Assembly (NCBI GenBank): GCA_964017045.1
Contig: OZ024811.1
Span: 7,589,674-7,653,673, forward strand
DNA: 64,000 bases
Reading direction: 5' to 3'
Source of the DNA: Omphiscola glabra
Taxonomy: Eukaryota; Mollusca; Gastropoda; Lymnaeidae
Under the pieces are notes generated by a model. That model saw only the letters and a program-made list of their open reading frames with translations, had not been told where the DNA came from and did no database searches. Shown here piece by piece: positions 37,340 to 50,599 of the stretch (positions are counted from its first letter, which is position 1; every line of letters starts with the position of its first letter). A program made the position numbers and the translations under genes.

Positions 37340-38270
37340 AAGAGTTACTTAGTGAGGGTATCATGCACTGGGGGTTGGAAGGCCTGGGACAATAGACGCA
37401 AATATGTCAAGTGTTGTCGCCCCAACTGTTCCTTTTGGAAGCTTGTCGTTCCTCCAATGGTGACCAGCCCAGTGTTTCCACAATGCTGCCAACGCCAGAG
37501 ATATTCCTGTGGTGGTTCAGGACAAAGGGTGCTGCCCTTCACTGGACCACCTCCAACCTGCTCGTCTGGGTAAATGGGTCCCAGACTGAAGATACGTAAT
37601 CTAAAAGCGGCCGGACAAAGGCTTTATAAGCTCTTTCTTTAGGCTCAGTTCACACGATCAAATTTTCAATCATGCATTTGATGCAATTTTTGTATGAAGC
37701 CTTGTCACAACTTTCAAATTACTATTTGATCAAATTCCAATTTTTGTCCAAAAAAAAAAAAAAAAGAAACCACACACAAAATAATGCGTTTACACACAAT
37801 TTTGACGCGAAATTTGAAACTAATGTGATCGTGTAAACTGAGCGTCAGTTCACGCGATCACATTTCGCTTTAAATTGTTGTATGAACGCACTATTTTGTG
37901 CGTGGTTTCTTTAGAATACGCCTTAAGAAACCCAGGGTCTTGTTTGCCTGGTTGCACACATTGTTAATATGCTCGTCCCAGCGGACCTCTCTTTGAATGG
38001 TAACACCAAGGTACCTTACGGAGGAAACTGGCCCAATTATATCGCCATGCAGTTCGTAATGGTGGTGTAGAAGAGCACAACTTCTAGAGCCTGACAGTGT
38101 CTGGCACCTGGCAGGATGAAATTCCATGTCCTGCAGCTCATCTCCCACTCAGCTAACCGATTGAGATCCTGTTTTAGCTGGTCCTGGTCAGATCTGTTGG
38201 CGATCGTCATATACACCGCTGTGTCATCTGCGAACAGTCTTGCTTGGGATGTCAGTTTCTCGAAAAATTC
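37340..38270 (-). pseudogene. Non-LTR (CR1/L2/Jockey-like) reverse transcriptase fragment, interrupted
   Basis: Reading the minus strand, ARLFADDTAVYMTIANRSDQ holds the F/YADD catalytic box (about 38200-38245). It is followed by LNRLAEWE, VSSVRYLGVTIQREVRWDEH and NKTLGFLRRIL. After an insertion (37641-37905) the frame resumes with KERAYKAFVRPLLDYVSSVW and then VETLGWSPLEERQ. Frameshifts near 38120 and 37400-37520 and an in-frame stop disable it. The 5' part is missing. A hairpin (GCTCCTCTGCGTGTAGAGGA at about 37270) lies in the presumed 3' UTR. Confidence 0.85.
37641..37905. mobile_element. Foldback/MITE-like insertion inside a reverse transcriptase fragment
   Basis: Inverted ends GCTCAGTTCACACGATCA and TGATCGTGTAAACTGAGC bound about 205 bp. 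A third, opposite-facing copy (CAGTTCACGCGATCACATTT ... GTGGTTTCTTTAG) follows directly, making a large hairpin around 37846. TTTCTTTAG occurs at both outer junctions, but part of it also belongs to the repeat, so the target duplication is uncertain. It separates two reverse transcriptase blocks that are contiguous in related elements. Confidence 0.75.
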
Positions 38271-40139
38271 TACAATTAAATGCCATAACTATGATTAATC
38301 ATTTAAGTTAAAAGAGGGGAACCAGTTGGGGGGGGGGGGGGGGGCTTTCCGTAAGGTACCGTATTAGTTATGCCTGAGATAGGGGGCCTTATAAAAATCA
38401 TTTAGATAAATAATGGCTATAGCAGTTAAAGTTGTCCCATTAAAATCGGTTTTAAAATGCCATAGATTTGCTTTTTGAAAATTATCGAACTTTCTGGAAA
38501 ATTCTAGATAGGCCCTAAATGGATTGGATATTATTCATTTTAAATCTACCGATATTTCATTACCGACTATGAAGAGTATTGCTATCAAGCTAGGCCTAGA
38601 TCCATCAATTCACATAGAACCTACAGCGTTGTCTAAGCCTATTGATATTTATATAGCTTATAAAAGAAAAATGAAATGGGGGCCCCAGTCCCAGAGGAAT
38701 GGATATTATGAGTTCATTACCCTTTGGTATCTGAATTTGGATAATAAAGTGTATGTGTACTAACTTTGGTCAAGATCGATCTATTCATGTAGGAGTATTT
38801 TTTGGTTTTAAGTTTAAGAACGGGAACGCGATCCCTAAAGGAATTAAGTGATCGTATTTTATAAATGTGTTTTTACAGGCCCATTAATTTCGATGTTAGC
38901 TAAAAGGCTGCTAAGTTGAAGTTGTTTTTTTCCGAATGAATCAGCTTAGTTTTCTTAAATTTGTTACGTCACGTGAATCATAAGTTTGTGGAAATAATGA
39001 TGTGCTACATTTATTTCATAAATACTTATTATTAAATTAAATTAAATTAACTTCGACATGGTGTATGAAAGGAACTAAAGAAAATGCCATAACTATTTAA
39101 GCTGTTAAAAAACACATAACGAGTTGTTTTCCTTAAATTTTATTTTAATTATTAAAATTGTTTTATTAATTAAATATTATTTAGCTGTAATATTTTAATG
39201 GATTGTTTAATTATATTTCCTGAAATTGACACAACCGGCGTGTTAGAAATATGAAGGATCAACAAGTGAATTGAAATGATTATTTCATAATGATGACACA
39301 CTAATATCTCTGAGATGAGTTGATTGATCGCTTCCTTTAGCTTGCTTGGTCTTTGGGTATCCTACACGCGGCCCACCAAATTCTGTTCTGCAGATCCCTT
39401 TTCACAATAATTATAATTTTATTTTTGCTGTACAAACTCCACGCTGCATTACGAGGGCGAGATGTTTCTGTATTTTGCTAGAATTGGGTCGTATGTAATT
39501 TCATTGATAAGTTGAAATTAAGCAAACAAAAACGTGTACAACAATTTCAGAGATACGTGTACCACCTTTTAGATATCCACTCTTGTCCACTATCGTGTTG
39601 GCCAGTGAGCATCTCTAAAACTATGCGTAGAGTCCAAATCACATTACCGGTAGTTGCATACTAAAAATTTATTATATATAACTTGAGTTTGGTTTGAGTG
39701 AGTATTTGGCAAAATCTCACTTCTTGCGGTAGATTTATAATATTTATGTCTAGTTAATATTATTTTAAACTATTTTGTAGCATGTCTAGGTTTTTTTAAA
39801 AGCGGATTTGCTACACTTGAAACTCGAAATTTAAGAATGATATAATTTTACAACCAAGATATTTTTTTTAAAAGTTATCCATTTTGGCCTTTCTACGAGT
39901 TCCACAAAAACCACTTAGCGTGTGGAGTTATTTTTATTTCGTTTTTTTTATAAGAAACTATTGTAACATTGTAAGGGGAGTGGCGTAGAAGGGGAGAAGA
40001 ATAGAAGGGGATTTAGGGTAGAAGATTGTCCAGCACTGGTCAATAAGTATCATGTTTATAAATTATATATACCAATGGCAATATAATTGGCTCAAATACT
40101 TTTCACTCAGTTTTTGGAGTATTCGCTACCATTATACAT

Positions 40140-40290
40140 GTATAAGACCAGTGCAGCACAATAAGAGTTGCTGATCAGTGCAGTGCAATAAGAGCCACTG
40201 ACTAGTGCAGCACAATGCATGTTACTGACCAGTGCAGCATAATATGTTACTGAGCATTGTAGCACATTACGAGTTATTGAGCAGTGCATT
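40140..40290. repeat. Degenerate 27-bp tandem repeat
   Basis: Six diverged copies of GACCAGTGCAGCACAATAAG plus AGTTACT-like sequence. Confidence 0.75.
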
Positions 40291-41699
40291 GTGTGTTACA
40301 TTATAATCTCATGACTGTTCTACCAACTGGCATATCATAGCTGTGTCTATACTAAATCAATAACTCATTTCTTCTATTCTGGGCAAATGAGGTAGGAAAC
40401 GTGACTTTGGCTTGCATTTAAAATCCGTGATATTTAAAAGTAATTAAGTAATAATTATTTAATATAGATTTTTTTCATAAGTCCAAAACATATTTTCTGT
40501 TAATTGATATCAATAATTTATTGTGGGATCGATTCATTCATACATTTTTATTCCGTATCATGTAGTCTCACCACAATATTCCTTCTTCAATCAAAATGTG
40601 TAATGACTTGGTAGAAAAGATATAATTTACATTAGAAATGTCTTAAGAAAATGCTGACCAATTTGGCAGGAGATAAAGAAGATACCCTATCAGGTGATTC
40701 TATGTATGCAAGGACAAAAAAAAGATCTGAACATTACTAAAATTACATAAGCCAAGTACCAAGGGAGGTAAATAATAATTACATTCAAAATGTAGAGTTA
40801 TCTTTTCCTGAAATTTAAGTCTTTTAGTTTGTTTTTTCAACATTTTTAAAAACAATTTGGTTTAAAATCCTTCAAACAATTTTTTAAAATATATATTTTG
40901 TCGTACAAATGTCCATGAAATGTATAGGGGTAATACATTAAAATTTAACTTACACAAAATATAGATACATAATTATAGTTTCTATAATTTTCAAATGTTT
41001 TTTTATATCTATATATAATTAGGAATATATAACACATTTTATTAGGATACTTTTTCAATAGAGATAATATAAATTATCAATGAGACATACAACACTTGCT
41101 TGAATATCATCACTGTAATTTTCTAGTAAATCTCAATTGTTGTGTTTCTTCATTATTCTAAATTCCTCTATAAATTCCATTAAATTTTTTTTTAATTTAA
41201 TGATCAGACAATTATTTAGGTAACCTCTTTTACATCCTTTTTGAATATTTTGAATAAGCTGACTTGTTTAGAAAATTATACACTGAAGAGGATTTGTGTT
41301 TCAAGATGATTATCAAAATTCCCTACTAGCAAAGAGAATCTACAGTAAATATTAAGCACCTGTATTTAAATAAACAAACTCCACAAATGATGTTTCAACT
41401 TAATGAGGAATAAATAGCATTTTATTGTTTATGCAACTCATTTTCTAGGAATAACAGTTATTAATTTCTAAGAAAATGATTGAAAAGGACCAATTTAGAT
41501 AAGGCTTTGTTGTGATCAGGTAATGTAGACTGGCCGATATTCACAATTCTGGGCTAGAACTTGTACAACATTAAATATATATTCACATACCATTGTCAGT
41601 TACTCCATCAATGTACAATACTCATTGCCACATATAAATCATAAAACAAAGAAATATTTAACATGACATTCCCCTGAAATTAATCAATAATAATAACGT

Positions 41700-41770
41700 T
41701 TGGCCCATCAACTGAGCCAGCATCTCATGATGTTTGGCCCATCTTCAAATGAGCCAGCATCTCATGATCA
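41700..41770. repeat. Short direct duplication
   Basis: Two adjacent copies of GTTTGGCCCATC ... TGAGCCAGCATCTCATGAT, the second with a 3-bp insertion. Confidence 0.85.
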
Positions 41771-43424
41771 AACATCAGCAGGTATCAAAACTGATCCATC
41801 ATCAGCAAACCAATTTACTTAATATATCACAATCAAGTGTCTTAATAGTCAATACAAACATATGATACATTATTTATACTAGCCATTGTAAGCCTACCAC
41901 TCAATTGTCTTTTATTATTATTATGAGTAATGTCTTATGTACATCTGTTTACAGTGCTATCTTAACTCTCATCATTAAACATGATAACAGAATCTCAGAT
42001 GATAAGTGGGCTGGGAATTTGTTTTAAACGTTTGACAAGTGTTGAAACCAATTACAAGAATATTGTTGTAACTTTAAGACTAACTGTTCAATTTTTATTT
42101 TTTGTACAATTCATGAACAGAATAATACTGGCAGCAATTAAGGGAGTGAATGGTTTCCTGCCCTTTTAACTGTGCATGAGTTATTGCTCTCATTGGTGTC
42201 TTAGATAAAACAGATTGTTCTATAATTTAGTATTTCAAGTGCTTCTTTTCACATAATAATGAATTATTTGCAATTATTAAGATGTTTAAACTTTACATCT
42301 ACTTAAGCTTTAAAAAAAAATTTAAAACAGCTTTGAATCTTATATCTCCTAAAACAGCCTTTATGAAAGCTATCCCGGTGATATATCTTTAGACTGTAAC
42401 AAAAATCAAGCTGAATTTTAAAGATGTGGATTTCAAATTTGACACAGAGAGATTAAATATGCTCATGACATCAGCACTCAAATAATGCTTTGTTGAAATG
42501 TATATGACTGAACAAATTCAAAGTTAAAATACAGCAACCCAATGTTACATTCACAATAAATTTTCAAAGAATTTCTTAATTTTAATAATGTTTGACTAAA
42601 AATAGATAATATGACATAATAACAAAAATTGCATATTGCGTGAGTTTTTTGGAGGAAAAGAAACAATACATGTAGAATATTTTGTAATATAGTTTTCTTG
42701 AGTTTTTTATTCTTTCTTATCCTGGATGTCCTTTAATAATTAAATAATTGCTGAATATATTATTTTTAAAAGTGTGGATGGTTGGGGAGGCAATATTTAG
42801 GAATCAATTTATTTATTTTAAGAAGATTTACTGTCAGTACCATGAATTACAATAATGAACATCAACACAAAATTGAACAGATTTGCCCTGGGTGAGAAGG
42901 TTTATATAAAGCATACAATGCCCTTTTGGACTGAGGTTGTGGTGGTTGCCATCTGTGAATAATGTACAGAATATGCGCTTCCTGCTAAATCAATAAGGAA
43001 AAATAAAATATATTTATACTTGCTAATATAGCAGGAACCCTTTGTTTAAAAAAAAAAAAAATGGCAAAATTGTTTGACATAAGGTAACAAAAAATCATCG
43101 AAATGAAAAAATATAACTTGTGAGATAAAGAGAAAAAAAAAGAATCATGTTTTTAGCATGGCCCAAAAATGCAAAGTGGAAAAAAAATGTGTAAAATACA
43201 TGAGCTAAGGTAGGTCTTTGAAGTTGTTAAAAATATTAAATTTTAATATTGTGATGAAGATAATAAATTAGCAAGACTAAAAATCCTTTCATAATTGTTG
43301 ATCCATGGATACATTAAAGAACCCTCCATTGGCATTGTTGTCTGATAATAAATGCAGTAAAGTAGTTGCTGTAGAGATTTCAAACATTTTTCTAGTTCCT
43401 ATAATGATGACCAAGCTGCTCTCC

Positions 43425-43640
43425 AAGTGATAACTTATCTCCAACATTTCCCGGTGTATCTTTGAAGTAAGTTCAAGCATGGATGAAAGATGTAAGAAGA
43501 TCTGAGTGTTGAGATGTAATCTGCGCTGATGGCATCTTTAGGAAGATATTTCATGAAGGAAGCGTCCCCAACAAGACAGCTATTTAATCTTAAGGCTTGT
43601 TGACTTATTACAGGACTGACGCTGTCGTTGTCTAAGTCAG
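43425..43640 (-). other. Exon-like open stretch, unassigned
   Basis: On the minus strand about 65 codons read DLDNDSVSPVISQQALRLNS, CLVGDASFMKYLPKDAISAD and on to GKCWR plus a stop. Composition is less AT-biased than the flanks, and a possible acceptor (CACTGACTTAG) precedes it. A second open frame (43289-43480) overlaps its end. It could be a terminal exon, a conserved part of the I-SMAD 3' UTR, or chance. No family is recognised. Confidence 0.2.
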
Positions 43641-45980
43641 TGCAGTAATGTTACACTTATCTCAATATTGCCAGTTATTGTAACAGAAATTTTCTTTTGA
43701 TTTTATTTACTGAATGAATTTTAACAAAAAATTATATTCCTACAAAAACCTTCACTTAAATTCATGTTGGGGACTATAATATTTTTGGTAATTAATATAT
43801 AGATTTTTTTTTAAAAAGAGTATGACTAAATTACGTTATCAGGTTGTTGTTTTTTTAATTAATTATTTTTCTTCTGCTAAATCTTCTATGATTTCTTTAG
43901 CTTGATTCTTTGCAATTTAAAAAAATATTTATTGGGTTACAAAAAAGAGAAAATTTATAATGGGTTACGAATGGGAGACTATTGTAGTCATAAAGTGGTT
44001 GCAGTAACACCTGAGCACTCAGATAAGCAGTACACATTTTATTCTCTGCTTTACCAAATGCCTAACTACTTAAAACAGGTCACAGAATAATTCTGGACGG
44101 TTCCCAACTTATCAGGTCGCTATTTACCAAGCAACACTCTTAAGAAAGGGGCAAACACGTCTCTTCTCAAGGATCATAAAACTGTCTGTTAATGGCCGTT
44201 CCCAAACATTATTGTTTAGACACATGTGGTCAAGTAGCTCGTGGAGGAAGAAATTGTTGCTTTATTATGTATCATTTTCTCCTCCATAGCATGCAAGATT
44301 CTACTTAAGGGCCCTTCACATTCTAGCAATGGGTTGTTTTTTTTCAAATATTATGCACACATGTGCATATGTCATAAAACAACTTATAAGTTGCCTTCTT
44401 TTCCTTACACCCCCCGCCCCCTCACCATATCTCCTGTGAGAGACTGCATTTTGAAGAAAGTTACAGCTCAGTATTACACAAGTGCCATAAATTGGTAGAA
44501 GAGTAAGACGCTATGACAAGCATGCCTTCTATCTGTATTTATACTACCTTACGATTCAATGAACCCAGGGTATATAATCTACGGTACCATAAAATGGCTG
44601 AAATTAATAAATTTAGAAGGCAAAAAAATTTATTATTTTTTAAAAGATATATTACAAATGCCTGGGCAAGAACCTACAGCTGTGAAACATACGTGTTGCA
44701 AGTTGCCCATCAGTTGCCATTCTCTGATGGCAATCTCATTCAATATACTGTCTGTAATGCTGTCATTTATCGGCAAAAGACCAAAATGCTGAGAAGGTTT
44801 TGCAGAAATATCTTAAACCCTTAAAATCTATTTTACTGTCCTGGTTGAAGAGTTTGTTAACTGTTTCTCAAAATGTATTCATATGATTTAACACATGTTT
44901 TCCATTTATGTATACACAATATATAATATAAATATTTAATATATTTAATATATTTATTAAAAATTGGCCTGACAGTTAACCCAAAAAGTGAGGTAGTTAT
45001 TCTAAGACTGCAACCAACATGGAGGCAAGAACTTTATGAATGTAGAACTAATGAATCTAGGTCAGCTTATTGCACTAAATAAAGAAATTTGACTGGTTAA
45101 TTTCCCATAATACAAGGACTTTTTTTCATATACCAGGAAACTGCTTGAAATCTCAATTCATAAAGCTGATCCAATTTCAATGGGAATTAGTATAACAATT
45201 TCAAGGTTTTCAACAAACTATTTTCTTTTTAAACTTCAAAGTGATTTTGATTAATATATAAACAAAAATTAAATTTAAAAAATAAGACTGAATTTGATAT
45301 TGTATGGTAAACCTATTATGAAGTAGTTGATTCCTTTTAAAAAACAATTTCGTTCTAAAAAATTGGTTAAGACATTTTAAATAATTTATTTTGTTAACAG
45401 AATTGAACAGCCCTTACGTTATTCTTTAAAATATTTGCATGATGAAAAAATCATTCTCAATCAGGGCCCGGATGATCAACAAACACAAAAACTTTTACAA
45501 ATGTAAACTTCATAGATAAATAATTTAACAGAAATTTTGATGTTCATTTATCATTCAATTGTGTAACTATTTTTAAGTATTGGGTGGAAGGTCAAATAGC
45601 TACAGCAGAGAGCATCTGCCATTCTATATTCAAAAAGATTATAATTATTTTTTGGTAAATTAGTATTCATTAAGACTTTGATACTTTCAACTGTTTTTTT
45701 AAAAACGTACATTTTTAACAATTCAGAGTTTAGCATTGATTTGCTACAAAATGTGAAAATAACAAATTGACCAATTTAAATACAAATGGGCCAATGGGCC
45801 AAATGTTCATAGGTCCTGGCTAAATGATATGAGGTGGACCAAGTATTTCTTACAACACATAAATGAGGATTTTAGGGGCTTTAGGTAGGGGGGAAAGGGG
45901 GAAATATGTAAATTTCACAGCATCATTTAAAATTATAACCAATGAGCCTCTAGCAACAACAAAGGACAAAAAAACTGTCA

Positions 45981-47446
45981 TCAGGAGGTGGAATTCCAAT
46001 TACGAACTCCCAAGAATATTTCCAACCAGCACGGACAGGACGTTATAAACTGTCTGGAGTAGTTGTGTCCCCAACCTTTGGCTAAACTTATCCGAACACT
46101 GCAGGGATCAAAAGGGCCATCGCTGCGCAATTTGCTTCTGGCTTCGGTCCGTTCAAGGAGGTCTGCCCTGGCATAGTCAAATATTTTAATTGAATATCCA
46201 GGTGGAACTTTCTTGACCACAAGAGATTTTGGGGACTCAGGATTGTCCAGTGTCGGTGAGTTGACAAAAATTGGAAAATTTGAGGCGTTGTATGCCCATA
46301 CTTCACCCTGTTTGTATGGTAGGTCAGTCACAGAATTGTTTTCCCAGACCTCCCCTTGATGGTGGAAAGTGTCTGAGGTGACACGCCCGGATGGAGTAAA
46401 ACCCCTTGCATGGGTTGTGTTAACGTAACGTTGGCTACCGCTGTGTTGTTTTGAAGATGACGGCTTCGTCATTTTGATGGTGTTAGTAGCGGTTGCGGTG
46501 GTTATTTCAAACGATGATGTTCTTTTCTTGTTGGTGTTTTTATTGTTGTTACTGCTGTTGACACTGGACGAAGACGTTTCATATTTTGAGCTCACATTTT
46601 CTAAACTATTGAAAGAGGAATCACCATTATAATATGAAGGGGGTGATGATGGCGGGGAAGATGATGACGAAAAAGAAGAAAATGATGACGGTGAGGATGG
46701 CTGTAAATGCTGGGAAGCTTGATGTGGTGGTGGAGAGGATGAAGGGGATGTCACTGACGTTTGCAAAAAATCCATTGTCTCATCACAAATGGGGTCAATG
46801 TTGATGACTCCTGTTGAGTGCAATAGGTGACACCGGTCCTGAACTGGCTGCAAATCATGATGGTGATTGTTACCTCCACAGTTTGTTTTGGCTTGCAAGT
46901 TCTCGCCTCTCCTGTCAGCATGATGTACATCACAATCACAACCTGCATCATCTCCACTCTCACGATCATCAAGCTGATTTACATTCAAGTCACTGGTAAC
47001 TTGAGAAGGGGAAAAACATTTAACTGAATTTGAGGTAGATGAAGTAACAGAATTATTAAAAAAGCCACTTGAAATATTACTGACAGGGGACTGGGGTGAC
47101 ATGGACAGCTGGGACGTTGATGATGTTGTTAAATTCCTTGGATTAGGTGCTGTTCCACAACCCTCTGTTACCTCCCTTGTAGTCAACGGCACACTGTTTT
47201 TGTGTGCAGCCTCTCGGCTCAGAATTATTCCAAACCCAATTTTTTCTCGAGTCCTCCGAACAGCTTCTATATTTGTCGGCTTTTGAAAGAGTTTGAGGCA
47301 GACACCATTCCCATGTGGTAACTGTTGAAATACATGGACCTTGGGTTCTGTCACCTGGAACAATCTGCCAACACGTTCTCGCAGCTCCCAATAAGCCACA
47401 GTGCACCAATACATGAAGTTCTGACCAGTGTTATGTTCTGTATTAT
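45981..47446 (-). CDS. Inhibitory SMAD (SMAD6/7, Dad-like), last exon with MH2 domain
   Basis: I-SMADs block BMP/TGF-beta signalling by competing for receptors and SMAD4. After the acceptor TTTCTTTTACAG the exon codes 487 residues. Near the start is [20 protein letters not shown], the MH2 opening, then LPHGNGVCL and [17 protein letters not shown]. The second half of MH2 is at the end: [60 protein letters not shown] and [14 protein letters not shown]6/7 identity rests on the [18 protein letters not shown] and PGYSIK.FDY motifs and the short tail without a clear SSxS. Between the halves lie about 288 extra residues rich in Ser, Asn, Pro and His, where vertebrate proteins have only a few. An in-frame GT/AG pair (47171 to 46308, 864 nt) would remove exactly this block. 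The MH1 exons are outside the window. Confidence 0.92.
46308..47171 (-). other. 288-codon Ser-rich block inside MH2, possible exitron
   Basis: The block starts with GTAACA after TTRE and ends with CATACAAACAG before GEVWAYN. It is 864 nt, a multiple of three, with no stop. Composition is much less AT-rich than the flanking introns, with Ser/Asn/Pro runs and a Cys/His-rich patch ([12 protein letters not shown]). This argues that it is translated at least sometimes. If removed, the exon gives 189 residues from the MH2 start, about the usual MH2 size. The acceptor has a poor pyrimidine tract, so a permanent protein insertion is the main alternative. Confidence 0.45.
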
Positions 47447-50400
47447 CTGTAAAAGAAACATTGTGTAGTTGTTATTCAGTAAGTGTTTTTTATTTCATAC
47501 CAAAAAATAGCACTAGATGTTTTTTCCTAGTGACCTAATAAAAAGTTTAAATTGTATATATATATATAAGGATGAGCTAAGGTCTCCATGTAACCTAACA
47601 TAAACGAGTTAATTAAGTTCAGATTCTATGATGGGGATTTTCTATTATTTTATGGAAATCGAAACATTTTTAATATGATAAAAATAAGATATATCTGCTT
47701 ATATATAAGCATACCTTAAAGTATTTTTTTCATAAATTAAAATCCATGTAAAATAACAATTAAAGAACTATTATAAGGATTTCTTCCGAATTTGTAAGTA
47801 AAGATATTCTTTTTATTATTAAAAAATATAGAGATAATTAATTCATAATCATAATTTAATAAATGATATTTGGGGAAAACTCAAACATCTGTTGTTATTT
47901 TTTATTGCATTTTTAATATTTCAACATAAAATGTAAATATATGTTAATGTTATCCAAATGACGAAAAACAATATCAAAAAATATTTTTTTATTGAAATGA
48001 AAGAACTTAATTTAAAATCGAAAGCTTAAAATTTCCTTGAGTTAGTAAAGTGTGATACAAAACTGATGTTTTTCCAACTTTTTTCAAAATAAATATAATA
48101 AAAACAATTGCTTTTTGAATTACTTCCCACCAAATTTCAGTTTCATATTTTTAACATTTAATTAGTTTTACATATTTTTCATTCCAAAAATGTACTTTCA
48201 TCAATATTATTATGAAAAAAAACTTAAGGTTAAAAAATATTTTAATAAGAATATATATGCCATTTAACCAAGGTGTAATGAAAAGTCATACCACTCACAA
48301 GTTTACTTATTAGCCAATTAAGAACAAACCACATGAGGTTGCGATTTTTTCATTTTGATGTTACAGATGATAACTTTGGTATAAATTTAAATGTTCAAAT
48401 AAATAACCATAATCTTTCAATATACAGCATTTTTCTTTTTTGAAGATGTAAAACAGTGAGTGGAAAATTTGTACAAGTTCAGGGGCATGAACAAAAAAAT
48501 CATCCCATGGTTGATTTTATAAATGTTTATTAAAAACTGTGGGTGAGGGGGATTTGATACTTTCATTTTGCCCAAGAAAGCACAAGATATGACTAAGCAT
48601 GAAAGAGTGAATTTTATAAATAATTAACCTTCTTCAGCTAACACATATCAGGATGGGGAAAATTTTTTAATGTGGATGACAATATCTTTAAATTCAATGA
48701 TATTACAGTCATGAAAATTAGGTGCTATATTTTCTTAAAAAAAAATTAATATATGTTATAACAATTAAGAAAATAAGGTTCATTTGCGTTGACAAACCGT
48801 GGGTACATTTCCATAGGTATACCCAAAAGTTTTTTTAAAATCTCAAAACCCAATCATTTTATGCATCTGAAAATTTAATCTTAAAAATAGAGAATTATTT
48901 GTTTTTTCTTTACAGTTAATGGGCGTGAATAAAGATGGCTTAAGATTTTCTTTAAAAAATGAAAATATATTTTTGTTTCCAATTTGCGAAAAGTAAAGTT
49001 CATGGAAAAGTTTGTATATATTTTTATGACATTAATAATATTTTGTTTTTAAAAAGACACTTAAAGTTTTTACAGATGTGTTTTACTATTTTCTGATAGT
49101 ACAGTAGTGAAGTGATGCTAAAATTTTTTTGAAAATAAAGAAAAATAAAAAGGAATCCTGATTTCCTTAATTTATATTTCAAGTTCAATGTGAAATACTG
49201 TTGTTATTTAGTTGTTTTTATTAGTATGCAAAACATCAAAACTCGTTTCTGTTATAGTTATAGTCATAAAAATTGTATTATTATGTGTTGAGATTTCACA
49301 ATAGCAGATAGTAATTTTGGTGTTGAGACTTCGCAGTTGCATGTAGATAGTATCGCAAAATGCCAACCATTATTGTCCCTGTAACATCAGGGTCGTAAAA
49401 TCTACTACCGGTATTTTAAGAAATAAGTAAAAGAAGAAAATTAATAATTGTTCCTGCGTGTATTATTAATTTTATATTTGATTTTGTTTTACAACATTAA
49501 ATATTGTTAGCTAACCAAAGACAACTTTATAATAAAATGTATTTGATAGATTCACCAAGCTGTTTTACAAAAGATCAGATGAGTATATGCATAAATATTT
49601 TTTAGAAATATTTAATTTACGATAATTCATCACAGTTTTCTAAAGCAAGTAATAATTCTGTGTGAACTTTTAGTACCAGAAATTGCATTAAATTTTATAA
49701 CAATTTATTTCATAGGTAATTTTTCTTTCCTAGTAGGGTACACCACTCAAATCAGCAACGCAATTCTCCCTTTTCATTCATACTCGATTGCCTCCCTTTA
49801 AGTCGAATTCCACGCTGCTCTTACTGCGTATTGCTGGGAATAAATCATCCTGCCACCCCTTACTCAAATAAGATGGACTCGGCGCGGTGACTCCAGTCAG
49901 TCTGTCAGTGTTTTTAAAGTTTTGACTTTTCTACAAGGCAAGGTATTATAAGGGAGGTTAGGAATGTAGCGGGATAAAGCACGGCTCAGTTTTTATGTTT
50001 GGTAGGAGAGAGCAAGCAATATTCAGAGCCTGATAGTAATGGCGAAAATGCAAGACAGGGTTTTACTTTTGGTTGAAGTTAGCACAGAAGAACTGAAACC
50101 TTTTTTTTTAATGGGGAGAAACGAAAACTTTTTATTTTAAAATATTTGTGTGAGAATGGGTGTGAGATTGGGGACGAGAGAGCAATCGCGTTTGTTTAAA
50201 AATAATTATTTTTATGAAAATGAAGTAAATGACGATGTGGTCAGAATGCAGTGTTATGAGCCTAGTTAAGATGTAATGTGGGAGTGCTTTGGTTCCCTGA
50301 GGGGATTGGGGATGAATGACAGTAAAAAGTACGACGCAGGTCTGAGAACGTATCAATTATTTAAATTTGGGTATAATGGAATAGAGCATTTAGTATAAGA

Positions 50401-50599
50401 TGTCAAGCACTACTCATCCCCTCCCCTCCACGCACATTACACGAAACATGACATTCATTCACCCCGTGCCAATGCTACTTCTTTGTAATGAAAACAATTT
50501 TTTTTAAAAATAAGCTATTTTTCTCTCTTCCTTTTTCATCTTTAATGAATTTGCATTAAATAAATCTCCCAAGTCTATCTGCTGATATCTAACAATTCT

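Larger units (their letters stand above)
35629..45980. other. Intergenic region between the LYSMD-like gene and the I-SMAD gene
   Basis: About 10 kb that is mostly AT-rich, with non-LTR fragments at 36.39-36.77 and 37.34-38.27 kb, a 27-bp array at 40.14-40.29 kb, a short duplication at 41.70-41.77 kb and an exon-like patch at 43.43-43.64 kb. Its right part should include the I-SMAD 3' UTR. Confidence 0.55.

Noticed and set aside
45981..46010. I-SMAD tail ending NSTS as a possible receptor-phosphorylated SSxS motif
   Set aside because: The MH2 sequence ends right after [10 protein letters not shown], without the longer C-terminal helix of receptor-activated SMADs. The likeness is only to the last three residues.
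46814..47286. Plus- and minus-strand frames overlapping the I-SMAD exon
   Set aside because: Shadows of the long I-SMAD frame.
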